Notes: generated by a model not told the origin, from the letters alone. DNA of 52,523 bases from JAFDED01 sp964611635 (GCA_964611635.1 CAZTAS010000006.1:1-52523), one strand, 5' to 3'. Positions 1 to 9,104 are shown, numbered from the stretch's first letter. Numbers and translations: made by a program.

Positions 1-12
1 GTGCTGTACCAC

Positions 13-357
13 TCAAAAAATGTTACTCTGATTTATACAAGTAAGCACTAGTATATAGTCTTTGACCTGCTGAATGGCAGCCTGGTTGGCCCGATTTCTA
101 TTGGAATCTCTGAGAATGCCCGGGCGTTTGTATTCCAGCACAAGACGGTTGTAGACGGAATCCACGCGACCGCGGGCCACCGAGAATTCTTCTCTGGGAA
201 CAATGGTAAGACCCGCCGCCGTGCCTGCCTCTTCAAGGATTCGGGAAGCCTCCCTGCGGAAGTCCGCCTCCGAGCCTTCCCTATGGGCAGCCTGGAGTAA
301 CTCCCTGGCAACTGACCGGGCTTGCTTTGCCGCAATGCTCTCGATTTCAATGCTCAT
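13..357 (-). pseudogene. N-terminal fragment of a restriction-modification enzyme
   Basis: A 114-residue ORF. Residues about 60-80 contain GRVD, then LEYKRPG after a short spacer. This fits the D...ExK catalytic pattern of PD-(D/E)XK nucleases, as found at the N-terminus of large type IIG/ISP-like restriction-methyltransferase proteins. In such proteins the motif is followed by a helix like the AIQQVKDYI seen here, and the protein then continues for hundreds of residues. Here the frame ends 14 residues later in an unrelated AT-rich tail, so the gene looks truncated by deletion or insertion. The start ATG follows a weak purine stretch. The DNA next to the break is AT-rich, unlike the gene. The family call is an inference from one motif; no methyltransferase part lies in the window. 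Confidence 0.5.
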
Positions 358-484
358 AACAGCGATTCCTTAAAGACAAACTCTATTTAGAGGTAACGGC
401 TTTAAATAGAATAAATTGATAAATTAATATCAAAACTTATGTTCCGATCTTGAACCACGCACATTGCCCTTGGGAGCACTAGGA

Positions 485-1888
485 TCATTTGATATCATAT
501 TTCTCCAGCCTGTAGCGGAAGGAGCGGAAGTCCAGGCCCAGCAACTCGGCGGCCTTTTTCTTGACACCTCCGCTTCGCTCCAACGCTTGCAGGAGGTGGG
601 CACGCTCGATTTCCTCCAGGGTCTGCTCCAAGTTCATTCCCGCAGGCGGGATCTCGGTCTGGAAGTTGGCGCGCTCACTCGAGCCGAACTTATGGCTTGA
701 TATGGCCAGGCTTTCGGGCAGGATGATGTTGGAGGTCTCCAGGGCTACGCTACGTTCTATGATGTTTTCCAACTCCCGGATATTGCCTGGAAAGTGGTAG
801 TCCAGCAACAATTCCATGGCATAGCTGGATATCTGGTGGATTTCCTTGCCAAGTTCCCGGCTGTATTTATCCAGAAAAAACTGAGTCAGGATGGGAATAT
901 CCTCGCGACGATCCCGCAACGACGGAAGGTGCAGGTTTATGACGTTGAGCCTGTAGAACAGGTCTTCCCGGAAGAGGTTGGCTATGACTTCTTGCTCAAG
1001 GTTTTTATTGGTAGCGCTGATGATGCGCACATCCACATGGATGTCCTCGGTCCCTCCCAGGTTTTTGAATGTCTTGTCCTGAACCACCCGCAGCAGCTTG
1101 ACCTGGATGGGTGGGGTTAGCTCACCAATTTCATCAAGAAAGATTGTTCCATGATTGGCTACCTCAAACAGGCCCTCCTTGTTCATAGTGGCGCCGGTGA
1201 AGGCCCCTTTGCGGTGTCCAAAAAGCTCGCTCTCCATGAGCGTTTCAGGTATCCCACCGCAGCTTATGGGGATAAAAGGCCTGTCTCGCCTAAGGCTGTT
1301 GTTATGGATAGCTCTTGCGACTAACTCTTTGCCTGTTCCGCTTTCTCCCGTGATCAGGACGTTGGAGTGTGTGGCGGCAATGCGGCGAATCAGGTCGAAG
1401 ACCTTTAACATCTCAGGCGTTTGCCCCACGATGCCGCAGAAGGAGGGAAACTGAGTGGCGTCAATGTGGTTTTCCGCTTGCGGAATTCTCGCCTTGTCTT
1501 CCTCTTGGCGGAAGCGATCCGCACGACGCAGGGCGTTCTGTACCACTTCCCCTAGATGCTCCATACTCTTGAATGGCTTGGGGACATAGTCATATGCCCC
1601 TTCTTTCATGGCTTCCATGGCGCTTTCCCGGGAGGAAAAGGCCGTAATGATGATAACCTGCGTTTGGGGGGAGGTTTCCTTGATCCGATGCAGAAGACTC
1701 AGGCCGTCCATCTTGGGCATGCGGATATCCGCGATGATAAGGTCGAAGGGCTCCTTGCTGATCATCTCCTCCGCGACCTTTCCATCAGATGCAGTGACCA
1801 CGTGGTATCCTTCTTTTTTAAGAAAGATCTGCAGCATCTGCCGCATGCTGGACTCATCGTCCACAACGAGGATTTTAGCGCTTTCCAT
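485..1888 (-). CDS. pilR: Sigma-54-dependent response regulator, PilR/NtrC type
   Basis: A 467-residue protein in three parts. The receiver domain (about 5-120) has the acidic pair DD at 10-11, phospho-acceptor Asp54 and a conserved Lys before PF near 105. The central AAA+ domain has Walker A GESGTGKE, the sigma-54 contact motif GAFTGA and a Walker B ending in DEIGEL. The C-terminal Fis-type helix-turn-helix ends in LGLDFRSFRYRLEKY, which resembles PilR more than NtrC. It should activate sigma-54 promoters after phosphorylation. Its start overlaps the last 14 nt of the upstream kinase gene, so the two are probably translationally coupled partners. All catalytic motifs look intact. No pil genes are in the window, so the regulon is unknown; a ZraR-like role is the alternative. 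Confidence 0.88.
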   Translation of the reverse strand: MESAKILVVDDESSMRQMLQIFLKKEGYHVVTASDGKVAEEMISKEPFDLIIADIRMPKMDGLSLLHRIKETSPQTQVIIITAFSSRESAMEAMKEGAYDYVPKPFKSMEHLGEVVQNALRRADRFRQEEDKARIPQAENHIDATQFPSFCGIVGQTPEMLKVFDLIRRIAATHSNVLITGESGTGKELVARAIHNNSLRRDRPFIPISCGGIPETLMESELFGHRKGAFTGATMNKEGLFEVANHGTIFLDEIGELTPPIQVKLLRVVQDKTFKNLGGTEDIHVDVRIISATNKNLEQEVIANLFREDLFYRLNVINLHLPSLRDRREDIPILTQFFLDKYSRELGKEIHQISSYAMELLLDYHFPGNIRELENIIERSVALETSNIILPESLAISSHKFGSSERANFQTEIPPAGMNLEQTLEEIERAHLLQALERSGGVKKKAAELLGLDFRSFRYRLEKYDIK

Positions 1889-3641
1889 TGGCTCTTGTGT
1901 CTCCTGGTCCAGGCCTCATGGGCAAAATAATGGTGAAGGTGGTACCCATTCTATTTTGGCTCTGGACAGTGATTCTCCCCCCGTGATTCTCCACGATGCG
2001 ATGAACTACCGACAGCCCCAACCCTATACCCGAGTCTCGGGTGGTAAAAAACGGGTCAAAAATACGCTGAAGGTTCTGAGTATCAATTCCCACGCCTGTG
2101 TCGGTGACCTCGATGGCCACCCCCTCAATACCCCCCAAAATGCTTGTAGGCTTCAGCGAGGTCACTAGCCGGCCTCCATCGGGCATGGCCTGAATAGCAT
2201 TGGCATAAAGGTTCCACAGGACCTGCTTGATCTGCTGCGGATCCGCATAGATTTTTCCGTCTGCCTCCAGCTCCTTGGTGATCTGGATGTGGCCTGTAAA
2301 CTCGGGGGTCTTTTGCATCAGTTCGAGCACCTCCTCGATCACCCTGCGCAGGTCCAAAGGTTCAGGGCGGACTCTGTCGGGACGTGCGAAACAAAGGAAG
2401 TTGGTAATAAGTGAGTTCAGGCGATCAGATTCCCGCAAAATGATCTCCATCAGCCGTTTTTCGTCGCCCGCGAAATTGGAATTACGGGTGAGCATTTCGA
2501 TGGACCCAGTCATGGCAGCCAGGGGGTTTCGGATTTCGTGGGCCATTCCCGCAGCCAGTTGCCCCACGGCGGCCAGGCATTCGGAACGCTTGACGCTCTC
2601 CTCCATCTGCTTCATAATAGTAAGATCCTGAAAATTAATTATTTTTCCAATTTCATCTCCGTTGGCATTGAACAGATTCGATATAGTAAATCCCAAATAG
2701 ACCTGCTCGCCTGTGGGGCGAGTGTAAGAATGCTCCCAGCGCGAAGATAGTCCGTTCAGGTTTGCGCTGGAACCTGGAGAAAATTGTATAGAGGAGAAAT
2801 ATTCCTCTATACGATGTCCAAGGATCTCGCCCATTGAAATCCCCAGGATTTTCCCGCCAGCCTTATTCAGAAAAACAACTCTGTGTTGTGTGTCGGTTGT
2901 GATGAGGCCGCTATGCATGCTCTGAACGATGTTGGTGTTCAGGGTGGCCAAGTCTTTGTAGTCAATCTCCTTCCGAATGAGTTCTCGTCCTGTGGTTTTT
3001 TCTTTCTCGGAGAGGTAACTGCTCAGGTAGGCCACAAGATAAAATGCAGTAATGTTGATTGCCAGCATGTAAAAAACATAACCTCTTCCGTATTCCAGAG
3101 GACCTACCAGCGAGCTGTGGATAGGCTGGATATACCTAAAATATTCGAAATCGATAATCGCACCGTACAGGATGCTGCTCAGTGAGGCCGTCATGTAAGC
3201 GCCTCTGCGATAAAGAAAGATAGCGGCTGAAAATATGGGAAGAAAATAAATGAATGAAAAAGCGCTGGAAATGCCCCCAGTGACATAAATCAAAGCCGTG
3301 GTCAGAAGCACGTCGACGCCTATTTGGGCGTGACAAAATACTTGGAAGTGTTCAATTCTGTGAAGAAGAATCGCGTAAATTATGGTGATGAAAAAGGTAA
3401 TTCCACACAGCAGGTAAATCGGAATTAGCGAAGGAACGAAAAAAGACCGGATTCCCAAAACCTGGAATACGATGGTTAACCCCAGGAAAAAAGAGAGGAA
3501 TAACACCCGAAAGAACATTAAATACTGGAGCTTCTTGACCATTTCTTCTCGGGGAGGGTTGGCCCCCGTATTATGTATTGATTCGAAAAATATCATTGAG
3601 ATATCCCCAGAGGATAAAGCAGATATAACTCTTCTCAACAA
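1875..3641 (-). CDS. pilS: Membrane sensor histidine kinase, PilS type
   Basis: A 588-residue protein. The first 210 residues contain about six hydrophobic membrane segments. A PAS domain follows (about 235-345), with the typical GLITTD opening. The dimerisation/phospho-acceptor domain has the H-box MAHEIRNPL with His368. The ATPase domain carries an N-box (NLYANAIQAM), the G1 box DTGVGID and a G2 box GIGLGLSV. Six membrane spans followed by PAS, HisKA and HATPase is the PilS layout. It should autophosphorylate and pass phosphate to the regulator encoded just downstream, whose start lies inside this gene's 3' end. The signal sensed cannot be read from the sequence; there is no large periplasmic domain, so sensing is probably within the membrane or through PAS. 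Confidence 0.88.
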   Translation of the reverse strand: MLRRVISALSSGDISMIFFESIHNTGANPPREEMVKKLQYLMFFRVLFLSFFLGLTIVFQVLGIRSFFVPSLIPIYLLCGITFFITIIYAILLHRIEHFQVFCHAQIGVDVLLTTALIYVTGGISSAFSFIYFLPIFSAAIFLYRRGAYMTASLSSILYGAIIDFEYFRYIQPIHSSLVGPLEYGRGYVFYMLAINITAFYLVAYLSSYLSEKEKTTGRELIRKEIDYKDLATLNTNIVQSMHSGLITTDTQHRVVFLNKAGGKILGISMGEILGHRIEEYFSSIQFSPGSSANLNGLSSRWEHSYTRPTGEQVYLGFTISNLFNANGDEIGKIINFQDLTIMKQMEESVKRSECLAAVGQLAAGMAHEIRNPLAAMTGSIEMLTRNSNFAGDEKRLMEIILRESDRLNSLITNFLCFARPDRVRPEPLDLRRVIEEVLELMQKTPEFTGHIQITKELEADGKIYADPQQIKQVLWNLYANAIQAMPDGGRLVTSLKPTSILGGIEGVAIEVTDTGVGIDTQNLQRIFDPFFTTRDSGIGLGLSVVHRIVENHGGRITVQSQNRMGTTFTIILPMRPGPGDTRANGKR

Positions 3642-3661
3642 TATAATATTATCAGTTTAAG

Positions 3662-4083
3662 TTTTGTATTTCAACGAGTTTTTCCCGGAGTTTCCCCAAA
3701 TGATCATGAACGAGAAAGTTTTGTTCATCATTGAGGCCCTATTGGACGTCCAAACCGGCACAACATTTCATCAATGGCTCTATCACCTAATAATCAACCC
3801 TCATCTCTCTGTGGCCCTCATCCATAAGGACAATTCCGAGAAAGCTTTCCAGATTCTTTGCAGCTTAACACCAGCCTGCAGGTCGCACCATTGCAAGCTT
3901 TCGTCCTGTACCTCCGGTGCCTTTGGCACACACCTAGCCGCTGCGCGGCAAGGTGGGCTACCCGTCTTTTATACCTGGATTCAATAGCAAGCCAGGCACT
4001 TGCATGCCTGCTGCGAGCAACCCTGAGCCCGGGGCCGATTCGTACCCCCAGACCCATGAAGGGGGCTTAATAAATGTGGTAAA
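3662..4083. other. Intergenic gap between kinase and MFS genes
   Basis: About 420 bases without a convincing gene. Short ORFs on both strands have no recognisable motifs or good ribosome-binding sites. The gap contains a copy of a dispersed palindromic repeat at 3925-3964. The 5' region of the kinase operon (reading left from 3641) must hold its promoter, but I see no clear -24/-12 or -35/-10 pair. Confidence 0.5.
3925..3964 (-). repeat. Dispersed palindromic repeat, copy 1
   Basis: Read on the minus strand, this stretch starts GGTAGC, runs through CACCTTGCCG, has a GC-rich centre and then a TAGGTGTG arm. The arms CACCTTGCCG and CGGCTAGGTGTG are imperfect inverted repeats. The same arrangement occurs on the plus strand at 44024-44068, with centre GAACGAAGTGG. 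Both copies lie in gaps between genes, which fits a non-coding palindromic repeat family. Confidence 0.5.
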
Positions 4084-5271
4084 TTAGATTTCCCCAAGCC
4101 TGGGGATGCGCTGTTCCTGCAGCAGGAGGGATACGCCGCCGCCCATCACCAGCACGGCTGCAAAAAACGTAAAGCAGGCGGGCAGAGAAAACTGCTGGGC
4201 TATCCAACCACCTATCATGGGAGATAAGAACTGCAGCTCGTGAGCTGTGTAAATCATTCCCACGGTGCTGGTGCGCACCGACCGATCCACCAGGGAGGTT
4301 GCGGCAGTCATCAGGATGGGGCTTATGAAACTCACCATGCCCAGCAGCGCCATCAAGATAATCATAATAGGCAATGAAGTTATACCGGCTATAGCTACAG
4401 AGACTCCCGCTCCCACGAAAAACAGCATAGCCAACAGCAATCGGACACCGAAGCGGTCGTACAGCGCTCCAAGGATCGGCTTGCAAATTGCACCCAAGAT
4501 GAAATAAACGCTCATCAGAAACCCGGCAATACGTGAGTCAGCGCCCATGGTCGAAGCTATAAGCAAGGGAAAAAACGTGATGATGCCTCGGTATCCAATG
4601 CCTCGAAGCGCATAGATCGAGATGAGAGTGACTACCGGCAGATTACAGCAAACTTTATCCCATATCCCCGAAAATGTATCCCTTGCGCTCTGGCGGGCGG
4701 CTTGGGTCTCCGGGAAATAGAGGTAAACCAGAATTGCAAAAAAAATCACCGGCAGGACAACGGCATGCACTCCTGAGCGCCATCCTAGTGAAAGAGCGAG
4801 CGTACCTATCACCGCTGGCATCGTTGCACTGCCGATGTTACCGCCCAGGCTGAAAATTCCCATGAAAAATCCAGGCCTGCTCCTGAATCCTTCGGAGACC
4901 AGAGCCGTGGCCGTGGGGTGAAAAGTGCTGTTACCCACGCCGGCCATGAAGCCCAGGGCCAGGATCAAGTAATAATTATTCCCTACTGAACCAACCCCGA
5001 AAAGACACATTGAAGCCAGTATCAGGCCTGCGGCGAGCACGGCCTTGCGCCTTCCAAGGTAATCGGAAAGTATTGAGGCGGGCATCAGCATGATGAAGAC
5101 TGCCAGACCCTGAGCAGAGATGATCATCCCTGTCTCCAGGATCGAAAGCCCCAGCTCCTTCATGATCATTGGTAAGACCGGTATTAACACGTAATGGAAA
5201 CCATCGCTGAATCCGTGAGCAGCCGCAATGGATGAGAGGTTAAATCCATTAACCACACGATCTTTGCGCAT
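4084..5271 (-). CDS. MFS transporter
   Basis: A 395-residue protein with about twelve hydrophobic segments, the usual size for the major facilitator superfamily. The loop after the second segment reads DYLGRRKAVL, the MFS signature D-x-x-G-R-R-K. The mirror position in the second half has DRFGVRLLLA. A strong ribosome-binding site (GGAGGAAG) precedes the ATG. The likely role is secondary transport of a small molecule across the inner membrane, driven by an ion gradient; the substrate cannot be inferred. It stands alone between the kinase pair and the PAS/receiver protein gene, separated by about 100 bases from the next gene on the same strand. Confidence 0.82.
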   Translation of the reverse strand: MRKDRVVNGFNLSSIAAAHGFSDGFHYVLIPVLPMIMKELGLSILETGMIISAQGLAVFIMLMPASILSDYLGRRKAVLAAGLILASMCLFGVGSVGNNYYLILALGFMAGVGNSTFHPTATALVSEGFRSRPGFFMGIFSLGGNIGSATMPAVIGTLALSLGWRSGVHAVVLPVIFFAILVYLYFPETQAARQSARDTFSGIWDKVCCNLPVVTLISIYALRGIGYRGIITFFPLLIASTMGADSRIAGFLMSVYFILGAICKPILGALYDRFGVRLLLAMLFFVGAGVSVAIAGITSLPIMIILMALLGMVSFISPILMTAATSLVDRSVRTSTVGMIYTAHELQFLSPMIGGWIAQQFSLPACFTFFAAVLVMGGGVSLLLQEQRIPRLGEI

Positions 5272-5368
5272 TTCTTCCTCCAGTGCATCGCAAGCATTAA
5301 CAGCAGAATGAGTGCTCTAAAACTCACTTTTGGTATTGCGGGGGTCCCTCGGGCATCGAATGCATCTC

Positions 5369-6958
5369 TTAACCATCGGCAGCGACATCTTTCTCAACCG
5401 GATGGGCGTGAACCACTACCCTTACAACCTGTCCCTTGCTGTTCATAATGGGAAAGGCGCTTTCTTCCATCTCCCTCGTTACACCTCCTGGCATCGTCCA
5501 AAGTCGAACACAGCGCGCCACCTCGCCCGTCTCCAGCACTCGCCTGGCAGCGCAATCCTCGCAGACCCTGTCTGTCCCGGTAAGCAACCGGTGGCATGGC
5601 ATACCCACCGCATCTTGTTCCTTTTCAACACCCAGTGCCTCCAATGTCGCCAAATTAGCTGTCTGGATTTTGTAGTTGGTATCGATCACCATAATAATCT
5701 CCGTCATGCTGTCCAGGATCCGGCGGTATCCCAGGTACGCCAGTTTCCACTTTTTCATCAGCTCCCGAGACTTGCGGTTGGTCTCCTCTATCTCTATCTT
5801 TTGAATCTGGAGCAGCTCTTTTTGAAGATCAAGTCGGTCAACCAGCTTTTTGTAAGAGGCATGACATCGAAGCCGGGCCGCAAGCTCTTCCTGCCCGAAA
5901 GGACGGAGGACCAGATCGGTTATGCCCATGGCAAGGAGTGGCATCACATCCTTGCGGATTTCTTCTGTTATTATGAATACAATGGGAACATGATCTGCCA
6001 CTTGGCGCTCGCGAATCTCCCTGACCACCCGTAAGCCTCTCTCGTTGGGCGGCTCCACGGCGAAGACGATGCAGTCCACTTCTTCGGTAACATTCTGCAA
6101 AACATCGTCAGCAGTCTCCAGATCGATGACATCGAAGCTCTCGCGGAGGAGAAGGTATTTAAGGGAATGGCGCGTCATGGGGTTATCATCTACGATGAGA
6201 AGCAGATGCTCTTTTGTCGTCTCATGCAATTCCAGAAGCTTGTGCACGAATTGCTTTAGGCTCCCCTTGCGAAATGGGTAAAGAAACTGATCAACCACAC
6301 CCACTTCAAAGCCCAAAGCTGAGTCTACTTCCTCCGTGTGCCGCACCAGCATCAAAACCGGAATGTAGCGGGTGTCCGGCACTTCCCTTAGCAGCCTACA
6401 AACCTCATATCCTCCAGGTACAGGCAACTCTCGGTCCATAACGATCAATTCCGGCTTGAGTTCCCGAGCCATATCAATGGTTTTTTCTCCATCCCAGGCC
6501 TCCAGCACTCGATAATCTGCTGGATCAAAATCCTCTAACATAGTCTGCCGGGTTACAGCGTTAGCTGATGCCACCAAGATAACCCTTGGTTCCCCCTTTT
6601 TTCGTAACTTCTTGACGGCGCTGAATTTCCTCAGCTCTCCAACCAGTTCTTCTGGTGTCATTCGCCCCTGGGTAACCAGTATTTTGCCAAGAAATTGATG
6701 ATTGTTCTTCTGGATTTTCAATAACGATTCCACCTGCTCGGGGGAGAGCAAGTTCAAGTTGATGGCTATGTCCCCGAACTTCGTACCTTTCTCCCGCTGG
6801 ATCCCGCGAATGCGCGCAACATCGCGAGGACTCAGCAGGTTCATCTCTATGGCCAGTTGCCCGATAACCTTGTGATAGCTTCTCTGCTGGGCAACCGCTT
6901 CCAAAATCTCTTTCTCCCCGATTTTGCCCCGACTGACCAGATATTCACCAAAACGCAT
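5369..6958 (-). CDS. PAS protein with two degenerate receiver domains and MshEN-like N-terminus
   Basis: A 529-residue cytoplasmic protein. Residues 1-115 hold short repeated segments (GEYLVSRGKI, GDIAINLNLLS, GKILVTQGRM) like the type II secretion/MshE N-terminal (MshEN) nucleotide-binding domain. Two receiver-like domains follow (about 125-245 and 252-370), then a coiled-coil helix and a PAS domain (about 410-520). There is no kinase, cyclase, phosphodiesterase or DNA-binding output. The first receiver keeps the phospho-acceptor position (IVMDRELP) but lacks the acidic pair (ASANA) and the conserved Lys (LYPF). The second keeps DD but has Ala at the acceptor position (VFAVEPP) and Arg for Lys. 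It probably works by protein contacts rather than phosphotransfer. MshEN domains can bind cyclic-di-GMP, so that ligand is possible. Confidence 0.75.
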   Translation of the reverse strand: MRFGEYLVSRGKIGEKEILEAVAQQRSYHKVIGQLAIEMNLLSPRDVARIRGIQREKGTKFGDIAINLNLLSPEQVESLLKIQKNNHQFLGKILVTQGRMTPEELVGELRKFSAVKKLRKKGEPRVILVASANAVTRQTMLEDFDPADYRVLEAWDGEKTIDMARELKPELIVMDRELPVPGGYEVCRLLREVPDTRYIPVLMLVRHTEEVDSALGFEVGVVDQFLYPFRKGSLKQFVHKLLELHETTKEHLLLIVDDNPMTRHSLKYLLLRESFDVIDLETADDVLQNVTEEVDCIVFAVEPPNERGLRVVREIRERQVADHVPIVFIITEEIRKDVMPLLAMGITDLVLRPFGQEELAARLRCHASYKKLVDRLDLQKELLQIQKIEIEETNRKSRELMKKWKLAYLGYRRILDSMTEIIMVIDTNYKIQTANLATLEALGVEKEQDAVGMPCHRLLTGTDRVCEDCAARRVLETGEVARCVRLWTMPGGVTREMEESAFPIMNSKGQVVRVVVHAHPVEKDVAADG

Positions 6959-7320
6959 CTGCCTACCCTCGCAAGTAAAACCTTCCTTGGGCTCAAAAAA
7001 TATTTTTGGCCTCTAGAAGTTTATTAATCCCCAAGTATGAATTAATTCACCAGAAAAAATTCTCTAATAGCAAGCAAAAACTCATGGGGGCCGCCTTCCG
7101 AACGAATTGAGGGAAATCTGCTTCAATTAATAATGACTCGTCGCTTAACAATTTAGAGTCTCCCCCGCCGAACAGTTGAAATTATCATGGTTGAAAACGG
7201 GGTTTCCTTGAAGTGAAAGTGACCCCCATCCATGCCGGGATAAGATTGCATCGCTGGAAAATCCCCCTTTTTTATGCTCCCAAGCCTTATAATAAGTTCA
7301 CAACCTGAAAGAGAAATGCC
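6959..7320. other. Intergenic gap, no feature recognised
   Basis: About 360 bases, AT-rich, between the receiver/PAS gene and a 71-residue ORF, both on the minus strand. I see no ORF with a ribosome-binding site, no strong hairpin followed by T residues and no recognisable promoter. It must contain the promoter of the gene ending at 5369. Confidence 0.4.
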
Positions 7321-7536
7321 TCAATCCGGCATTTTTTTGTTTCCTTTCCAGTTGCGAAAGCGGTCGATCTCATCCTGTAGGGAGCTTTTCATCTTGCACC
7401 CGTGAGACTCCACCAGCACTCGATAAATCTCTACCATCCCCTGAGCAAGCCTGTCCTGAGCCCTGAGGATAAAAACTGGCTCATCAGCCCCGATCCCCGG
7501 GATATCCACCTTGCCGTATTTTCCTGAAATTGCCAT
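7321..7536 (-). CDS. Small conserved-looking hypothetical protein (71 aa)
   Basis: A 71-residue ORF with a good ribosome-binding site (AAGGTGG, six bases before ATG). The sequence starts with GKYGKVDIPGIGADEPVFILRAQD and ends in a charged helix rich in Lys and Asp. The DEPVF-LRAQD stretch followed by an amphipathic helix looks like a folded cytoplasmic protein rather than random ORF. I do not recognise the family. It lies 120 bases downstream of the ferredoxin-like gene on the same strand and may be co-transcribed with it. Confidence 0.6.
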   Translation of the reverse strand: MAISGKYGKVDIPGIGADEPVFILRAQDRLAQGMVEIYRVLVESHGCKMKSSLQDEIDRFRNWKGNKKMPD

Positions 7537-7659
7537 GGCCTACCACCTTTCCTCTTAATTCTTAATTGCTCATGCCGCCACCGGCGCCATAAATCACTAG
7601 TTTGAATAAAGATGTTATCTCACTCAGGCATGCAAGCGTTGAAGCGTGTAATTCCGCCC

Positions 7660-8508
7660 TCAAGCCAGCGCTCGTATGTCCAGCGGAACGCCTTTTGAAG
7701 AATCCAGAACAAGGGAGATGTTATCCTCCTCGCACCGGAGCTCACACACGCCGCAGCCGTAACACTTATCTCTAAGGACTCGGGCCCTTTTCAGGCGTTT
7801 CCCTTCCACTTGCGTTATTACCATCTCAATGGCATCAAAGGGACAATCTGCTGCACACCGGCCGCAACCCCGGCAAGCATCGGACACTCGGGCGAGATAG
7901 CCAGACGGGAGGATGAATTGCACTTGATATTCGCGCAGGAATTTCATCCCCATGCAGCAGCATTTGCAACAGTTGCAGATAGCGTAAAACCTGTTGAGCA
8001 TGGCCGTCTTGAACCACGCCGTATGGAAATGGCCCCTCTCGTGTTCTGCCTGCAAAATATCGACCGCCTCCTGCTGGGTGATCCTCCTGGTGCGCAGAGG
8101 ATGGAGCAGGCGGACCATATCGGCAAAGGGCTCTCCCACAATGAGGCACACATCCGTGGGCTGGCAGGGGTTCTTCTGCTGGGCGCGGCATGCGCACTGG
8201 TAAACGACGATGTTGTATGGATTTCGAATTACCAGGTCCCTTGCATGGGTAAACGGAAGAACCTGCTCGAGATTTCTGGCCGTCATGTCCTGCTCCACCA
8301 TAAGAAGCTTTTTGGCATCTTCCAGCCGTAATAATTTGCTGTGGTAGGTATCCTGGACATGATTCCGGATGAACTGAGGGGCATAGGCCAGAAGCCTATC
8401 CAAAAACCGGATATAAGTGACTGTCATGCCATACATCATCGCATGGAGCCATTGCAGCGGGTTTTGAGACTCTTTGAAGTAATACGCAATGGATTTCAGA
8501 ATGGACAT
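7660..8508 (-). CDS. Iron-sulfur protein with C-terminal 2x[4Fe-4S] ferredoxin domain
   Basis: A 282-residue protein. The C-terminal third contains two ferredoxin motifs, CRGCGRCAADCP and CYGCGVCELRC, enough for two [4Fe-4S] clusters. The middle has an unusual cysteine-rich patch: YQCACR, NPC, DVC and then CNCCKCCCMG. This could bind further clusters or metal. The N-terminal 90 residues are helical, with aromatic patches but no clear membrane span. Proteins with this YQCACR...CNCCKCCC plus ferredoxin layout occur in anaerobic Deltaproteobacteria; I know no biochemical role for them. A cytoplasmic electron-transfer or redox-sensing role is an inference. The start ATG follows AAAGGGTG. Confidence 0.7.
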   Translation of the reverse strand: MSILKSIAYYFKESQNPLQWLHAMMYGMTVTYIRFLDRLLAYAPQFIRNHVQDTYHSKLLRLEDAKKLLMVEQDMTARNLEQVLPFTHARDLVIRNPYNIVVYQCACRAQQKNPCQPTDVCLIVGEPFADMVRLLHPLRTRRITQQEAVDILQAEHERGHFHTAWFKTAMLNRFYAICNCCKCCCMGMKFLREYQVQFILPSGYLARVSDACRGCGRCAADCPFDAIEMVITQVEGKRLKRARVLRDKCYGCGVCELRCEEDNISLVLDSSKGVPLDIRALA

Positions 8509-8798
8509 GGCACTGCACCCTTTTCGTCCAGAAATAATTCAGCACCCGATTGCTCAGCAGGGATGCGTTAGGGTATCCAGAGAATGGCAAATGGATGTAA
8601 ACAACAATGAAAAGAATACTGAGAAAGAGGTAATAGTGTCAAGACCTTATTTTTAATGCTATTGGCAGTGCCGGAATCCGAATTATACTAAAGAATGCCA
8701 GCATAAAGGCAATTCTGTATTGGATCGGTGAAACAGGACTGAAGGTATATTATCCAACCTGTTTATTACCTTCATAGGCCATACAAGAGATATTCCAA

Positions 8799-8963
8799 AT
8801 GCTACAATGGATTGAAAATATGGAAAAAGAAGCTGACAAGAAGCCTGAAATTGAGCAGGAAAAGGAGCTGGGAGAAAAACCCTTCGATCCGAATAGTATG
8901 ACTGAGGATGAGTTCCTCAGGTTCCTGGAGGAGTTGGCCCGGGATGGAAAGCTGGGATGCTGA
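8799..8963 (+). CDS. Possible small acidic protein (54 aa)
   Basis: A 54-codon ORF rich in Glu and Lys, ending in DPNSMTEDEFLRFLEELARDG and a terminal Cys. The second half has the periodicity of an amphipathic helix. The ribosome-binding site is weak; a second Met at 8820 is an alternative start. I cannot assign a family. It is the only plus-strand ORF in this stretch with non-random composition. Confidence 0.35.
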   Translation: MLQWIENMEKEADKKPEIEQEKELGEKPFDPNSMTEDEFLRFLEELARDGKLGC

Positions 8964-9062
8964 GGAGGCTGATTTGAGCTGTCGGTGACAGCGTATAAAA
9001 AATTATCATATTTTGTCTTTAATCGTTATTTGTGAAATAGAAAAGGAATCCATTCCAAACTA

Positions 9063-9101
9063 ATTTTCATGCAGGGGGCTGCACCCTCGGACCATGAAAA
9101 T
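9063..9101. repeat. Inverted repeat with nested hairpin
   Basis: Nine-base arms ATTTTCATG and CATGAAAAT flank a core that itself starts with a GCAG/CTGC hairpin. It lies directly before the paired-hairpin repeat at 9105, so the two may form one larger mobile or regulatory unit. There is no T tract to make it a terminator. Confidence 0.45.
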
Positions 9102-9104
9102 ATC

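Noticed and set aside
3818..4057. 79-codon minus-strand ORF
   Set aside because: It overlaps a palindromic repeat, is rich in Arg and Cys from GC-rich repeat DNA, and has no ribosome-binding site.
7810..8331. A 173-codon plus-strand frame
   Set aside because: It lies wholly opposite the ferredoxin-like gene, which has clear cluster motifs. No start signal or family resemblance on the plus strand.
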